Assembly: GCA_024233975.1 (NCBI GenBank)
Contig: JACKOX010000029.1
Span: 1 to 37,717 of the forward strand
Length of the DNA stretch: 37,717 bases
Direction of reading: 5' to 3'
Source of the DNA: Rhodanobacteraceae bacterium
GTDB lineage: Bacteria > Pseudomonadota > Gammaproteobacteria > Xanthomonadales > Xanthomonadaceae
This document shows positions 34,764 through 37,717 of the stretch, piece after piece. The translations under genes and the position numbers were made by a program. Every line of letters starts with the position of its first letter. The first letter of the stretch is position 1. The notes under the pieces were generated by a model. That model was not told the origin of the DNA and ran no database searches. It saw only the letters and a list, made by a program, of their open reading frames with translations.

Positions 34764-35207
34764 ATGTTGCGTCGAGACAAGAAAAGGCCGTCAGGAGGGA
34801 CAGGTGACGTGGAAACGCTGATCGGACCGCGAGTGAAAATTACCGGTGACATCGCCTTCAGCGGTGGCCTCTATGTCGAGGGCACCGTCCAGGGTTCGGT
34901 GGTTGCTGACGAGGATGGGGTGCTGACGCTGTCGGAAAACGGCCGCATCGAGGGCGAGGTGCGCGCGCCGCACGTGATCATCAGCGGTCAACTGGTGGGT
35001 GACATCCACGCCAGCGAACGCGTGCAGCTGAACGGCAGCGCCCGCGTGCAGGGAAACATCTACTACAAGACCGTCGAGATGCAGGCCGGCGCCATGATCA
35101 CCGGTGGCCTGATCCACGCGGACCAGCCGCCGCGCCAGCTTCCGCGCCCCGAAGCGGTGAAGGACGGCGAGACTGGCGGCAAGTCGCGCAAGGTGGAAGC
35201 GGCTTGA
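34764..35207 (+). CDS. Bactofilin
   Basis: This polymer-forming cytoskeletal protein has 147 residues. The central beta-solenoid (about 18-115) contains TLIGPRVKITGDIAFSGGLYVEGTVQGSV, GRIEGEVRAPHVIISGQLVGDIHA and RVQGNIYYKTVEMQAGAMITGGLI, the usual bactofilin repeats. Flanking tails are basic at the N-terminus (MLRRDKKRP) and charged at the C-terminus. Bactofilins form nucleotide-independent filaments that bind membranes and guide cell-wall synthesis or stalk and shape formation. It follows the DUF6776 gene by one base, so translation is probably coupled. Confidence 0.93.
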   Translation: MLRRDKKRPSGGTGDVETLIGPRVKITGDIAFSGGLYVEGTVQGSVVADEDGVLTLSENGRIEGEVRAPHVIISGQLVGDIHASERVQLNGSARVQGNIYYKTVEMQAGAMITGGLIHADQPPRQLPRPEAVKDGETGGKSRKVEAA

Positions 35208-35268
35208 AGCCGCGCCACCGTGCCCCCAGATTCATCGTCAGTTCCCGCAACGCATTGCTGCTTCCCGC

Positions 35269-35628
35269 ATGAACCAGGCACCTTCCTATCTGCAGATCGA
35301 CTCGCCACTGCGGGTGACCGACTCCGCCGTGGGCAAGGTGCGCCAGCTGATTGCCGAGGAAGGCAATCCGGACCTCAAGCTCCGCGTGTACATTACCGGC
35401 GGAGGCTGTTCGGGCTTCCAGTACGGTTTCACCTTCGATGAAGAGCAGGCCGAGGATGACTACGCGCTGCGCGCCGAGGACGTCACGGTCGTTGTGGATC
35501 CGCTGAGCCTGCAGTACCTGATGGGTGCGGAAGTCGACTACGCCGAAAGCCTCAGTGGCGCGCAGTTCGTCATCCGCAATCCCAACGCCAAGACCACCTG
35601 CGGCTGCGGGTCGTCGTTCACCGTCTGA
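35269..35628 (+). CDS. erpA: Iron-sulfur cluster insertion protein ErpA
   Basis: ErpA is an A-type carrier that delivers Fe-S clusters to apoproteins, including IspG/IspH. The 119-residue protein has the three conserved cluster Cys: Cys47 in GGGCSGFQYGF, and Cys111 and Cys113 in TTCGCGSSF. The GAEVDYAESLSGAQFVIRNPNAK stretch is typical of ErpA rather than IscA. Length is normal. It follows bactofilin by 61 bases and is a likely part of the same transcript. Confidence 0.94.
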   Translation: MNQAPSYLQIDSPLRVTDSAVGKVRQLIAEEGNPDLKLRVYITGGGCSGFQYGFTFDEEQAEDDYALRAEDVTVVVDPLSLQYLMGAEVDYAESLSGAQFVIRNPNAKTTCGCGSSFTV

Positions 35629-35654
35629 GTTCGGCTCCGGCCCATCCGATTCCG

Positions 35655-36614
35655 ATGCCGCTTTCGACGAGGCTGCCGCTGTCCGGAAGCGGACTGGACC
35701 GTTGCGATGAACGTCGTCAGGACCGCGACTGGCTGCGCCAGCAGTGGGCGCGGGCGCGCCTGTGGCTGCTGGATGACGACGGCCGCATGCTTGCGCGGGA
35801 AGACTGCGCAGCACCCCTGCACCTCGACGTTGCCTCGCTGACGGAGGCCTGCCGGCTCGATGCCGACGATGCGCTGCTGCTGGGCGTGGACGCCGATGGT
35901 GACGTTCATTTCGCGGTGCAGCTGCCGGCAGGCTCGGACCTCTCCGCGCCGCGTGTGGGGATCCGCGAAGCCGCCGCGCGCTGGTCCGCGACAGACAGCG
36001 CCGGATTCGCCTGCGCCGCTGCGGTCTTCGGCTGGCGGCGTCGATATCGCTACTGCCCGCAGTGTGGTGGGCAGCTGTCGCCGGGACGCGCCGGTTTCAG
36101 CTTGATCTGTCGGTCGGGTAGCGGCTGCACGGAACAGTTCCCACGCACCGATTCCGCCGTCATCGTGGTGGTCGAGCATGATGGTCGCTGCCTTCTCGGG
36201 CGACAGGCGAGCTGGCCTGCGGGTGTCTATTCGGCACTGGCTGGCTTCGTCGAGCCCGGCGAAAGCCTGGAAGAAGCCGTATGCCGGGAAGTAGGTGAAG
36301 AAGCCGGCGTCAGTCTGTCCGAAGTCCGCTATCGCGGTTCGCAGCCATGGCCGTTTCCACATTCGATCATGCTGGGATTCCATGCCACTGCAGCAGACCC
36401 CGCGCTTCGTCTCGGTGACGAGCTGGAGGACGCGCGCTGGTTCAGTCCGGAGGAGCTGGCGGAAGGCTTCGCAGCGCAACGCCTGTATGCGCCGTCACCA
36501 ATCTCGATCTCCTACCACCTGCTGCGCGAATGGCTGTCGATGCAGGAAGGCGAGGCGGCCAGCGACGCGCTGGCGCGGATGCCGGCGGCGGCGATGGGTG
36601 TTCGTCGAGATTGA
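35655..36614 (+). CDS. nudC: NAD(H) pyrophosphatase / NAD-decapping hydrolase NudC
   Basis: NudC hydrolyses NADH to NMNH and AMP and removes NAD caps from RNA. The 319-residue protein has an N-terminal domain, a zinc ribbon (Cys134, Cys137, Cys152, Cys158), a perfect Nudix box (197-219: Gly197, Glu203, Arg211, Glu212, Glu215, Glu216) and the NudC marker SQPWPFP (229-235). The second Cys pair is spaced CRSGSGC (C-x5-C), wider than usual, but still a plausible zinc site. It starts 26 bases after erpA. Confidence 0.93.
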   Translation: MPLSTRLPLSGSGLDRCDERRQDRDWLRQQWARARLWLLDDDGRMLAREDCAAPLHLDVASLTEACRLDADDALLLGVDADGDVHFAVQLPAGSDLSAPRVGIREAAARWSATDSAGFACAAAVFGWRRRYRYCPQCGGQLSPGRAGFSLICRSGSGCTEQFPRTDSAVIVVVEHDGRCLLGRQASWPAGVYSALAGFVEPGESLEEAVCREVGEEAGVSLSEVRYRGSQPWPFPHSIMLGFHATAADPALRLGDELEDARWFSPEELAEGFAAQRLYAPSPISISYHLLREWLSMQEGEAASDALARMPAAAMGVRRD

Positions 36615-36644
36615 GTTCGATGCACCGTGGCGGCGCCGAAGGCG

Positions 36645-36674
36645 TTGCAGTAGTCTCTGGGAACCTTCTTACGA
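36645..36674 (+). promoter_or_regulatory. Possible promoter for ampE
   Basis: TTGCAG (36645-36650), an 18-base spacer, and TTACGA (36669-36674) lie just before the ATG at 36696. The -35 is fair and the -10 poor, so this is tentative; ampE may rely on the upstream transcript. Confidence 0.3.
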
Positions 36675-36695
36675 TCGACACACGGGACGCATCCG

Positions 36696-37592
36696 ATGGC
36701 CGCCGTACTGATCGCCGTTGTCGTGGCACTGCTGCTGGGGCACTTCCTGCCAGCGCTGGCAGGCTGGCGTCGCTTTGGTCTTTTCGGGGCGTGGCTGGCG
36801 GCGCTGGAGAAGCCGCGCTGGCTGTCGGCGCTGCAGTCCTCGCGTTTTGGCCTTCTGCTGGGTATCGGCTTTCCGGTCGCCCTGGCCGGTGTGCTGCAGT
36901 ACGCCCTCCGTGGCCACGGCTACGGCCTGCCGTCCTTCCTGTTTGCGGTGCTGGTTCTGTACTACTGCTGGGGACCGCGCGACCTGGATCGCGATGTTGC
37001 CGCCGTTCTCGACGCGAGCGACCACGCCAGCCAGCGTGAGGCAGCGCAGGCGCTGGCGCCGGCAAGCCGACCAGTAAGACTGTCGGGCGCGGGACTGGTC
37101 GAGGCGGCATTCCAGAGCGCCCTGTCGCGCTGGTTTGCCGTGCTGCTGTGGTTCCTGCTGTTGGGTCCGGTTGGCGCCCTGCTGTATCGACTCGCGGCGC
37201 TGGTCGACGACCATCAGACCGGCGTGCCGTTGTCGCCCATGCATGCGGCTGCTGTCGCGCGGCTGCGTGCGGTGCTGGAATGGCCGGTGGCGCAGCTGAT
37301 GGTGCTGTCGCTCGGCCTCGTCGCCAACATGGATGCGGTCTTCCACGCCTGGCGCGACTGGTATCGCGAGGGCGCGCGTCACTGGTGGTGGCTGGACAGC
37401 GGCTTCCTCGGGCCGGTCGCGCGCGCCGGCGTGGATCGTGAGCTGGCCGACGACGAGTACTACGACCCCGAGGATGGTAGCGAGCCGCCGCCGATGCTGG
37501 AGCTGCAGGACGCGATGAGCCTGCTGTGGCGCATGCTGCTGCTGTGGCTAACGGTACTCGCGCTGTTCGTGCTGGCGGGCGTGGTCAACTGA
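36696..37592 (+). CDS. ampE: AmpE-like regulatory membrane protein
   Basis: This inner-membrane protein of the AmpE/CobD-like group has 298 residues. The N-terminal helix (VLIAVVVALLLGHFLPALAGW), VLVLYYCWGPRDLDRDV, the middle SALSRWFAVLLWFLLLGPVGALLYRL (the AmpE-type FAVLFWFLLLGPVGALLYRL line), and the last helices fit AmpE. In enterobacteria AmpE sits beside AmpD and modulates beta-lactamase induction; no ampD, ampG, ampR or beta-lactamase gene is in this window, so that role is not shown here. Confidence 0.88.
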   Translation: MAAVLIAVVVALLLGHFLPALAGWRRFGLFGAWLAALEKPRWLSALQSSRFGLLLGIGFPVALAGVLQYALRGHGYGLPSFLFAVLVLYYCWGPRDLDRDVAAVLDASDHASQREAAQALAPASRPVRLSGAGLVEAAFQSALSRWFAVLLWFLLLGPVGALLYRLAALVDDHQTGVPLSPMHAAAVARLRAVLEWPVAQLMVLSLGLVANMDAVFHAWRDWYREGARHWWWLDSGFLGPVARAGVDRELADDEYYDPEDGSEPPPMLELQDAMSLLWRMLLLWLTVLALFVLAGVVN

Positions 37593-37607
37593 CGCACTGC
37601 CGTCGCC

Positions 37608-37717
37608 TTAACCCGGCGCCAGCCAGCTGAACGGCGCCCAAGGCAGGTTGCGCAGCACACCGAACAGCGGCAGCAGCCAGATCCACAGCAGCGGTCGCGC
37701 CAGCGTGTCGGCGATCC
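37608..37717 (-). CDS. 3' end of an unidentified gene, hydrophobic C-terminus
   Basis: An open frame runs off the window edge and ends with TAA at 37608. The last 35 residues are hydrophobic and aromatic (ARPLLWIWLLPLFGVLRNLPW, then APFSWLAPG), suggesting a membrane protein with its C-terminus here. It is convergent with ampE and leaves a 15-base gap. The piece is too short to assign. Confidence 0.5.
   Translation of the reverse strand, partial: IADTLARPLLWIWLLPLFGVLRNLPWAPFSWLAPG

Overview
The window looks like a chromosomal core segment of a GC-rich gammaproteobacterium of the Xanthomonadales (Lysobacterales) type. The reasons are a complete proteobacterial F1Fo ATP synthase operon followed by glmU, the gpmI-envC-ctpA block, the run DUF6776-bactofilin-erpA-nudC-ampE, several secreted peptidases, and a DUF5916 outer-membrane-type protein. 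I can name the order with moderate confidence, but not the genus. I see no tRNA or rRNA gene, insertion sequence, prophage, CRISPR array or attachment site.

Layout. (1) 1-956: the 3' end of purH and a DUF1820 gene on the plus strand. (2) 997-6485, minus strand: reading 5' to 3', gpmI, envC, ctpA, a small lipoprotein and a zinc-ribbon membrane protein form a tightly packed cell-envelope operon, with a GNAT acetyltransferase beyond it. (3) 6663-17317: mostly exported proteins. These are a seven-repeat VNGSI secreted protein, an M28 lipoprotein peptidase, a second M28 peptidase with a C-terminal GYWF-type domain, an alpha/beta hydrolase, an M1 aminopeptidase, a DUF5916 protein and two small secreted proteins. 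(4) 17430-18377: queD, possibly read from a leaderless mRNA, and a phasin gene with TGC-rich inverted repeats in its promoter. (5) 18562-27523: the atp operon (atpIBEFHAGDC) behind a good sigma-70 promoter, with hairpins in several intergenic gaps, a terminator after atpC, and then glmU. (6) 27570-32723, minus strand: a two-gene signalling operon with its own promoter. It encodes a multi-domain regulator (pseudo-Hpt, two receivers, degenerate GGDEF, FimX-like degenerate EAL) and a hybrid histidine kinase ending in an Hpt domain. (7) 32824-33844, minus strand: DUF4126 and hemJ. (8) 34010-37592, plus strand: DUF6776, bactofilin, erpA, nudC and ampE. (9) The right edge carries the 3' end of an unidentified membrane-protein gene on the minus strand.

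How the genes fit together. Most are housekeeping genes (purine synthesis, glycolysis, ATP synthesis, UDP-GlcNAc synthesis, heme, Fe-S, NAD turnover) or envelope-maintenance genes (EnvC, CtpA, bactofilin, AmpE). The block of exported peptidases with a DUF5916 barrel protein fits a protein-degrading lifestyle. The most interesting parts are the regulator/kinase pair, whose c-di-GMP catalytic motifs are visibly lost while the scaffold is kept, the VNGSI-repeat secreted protein, and the RNA structure between ATP synthase genes.
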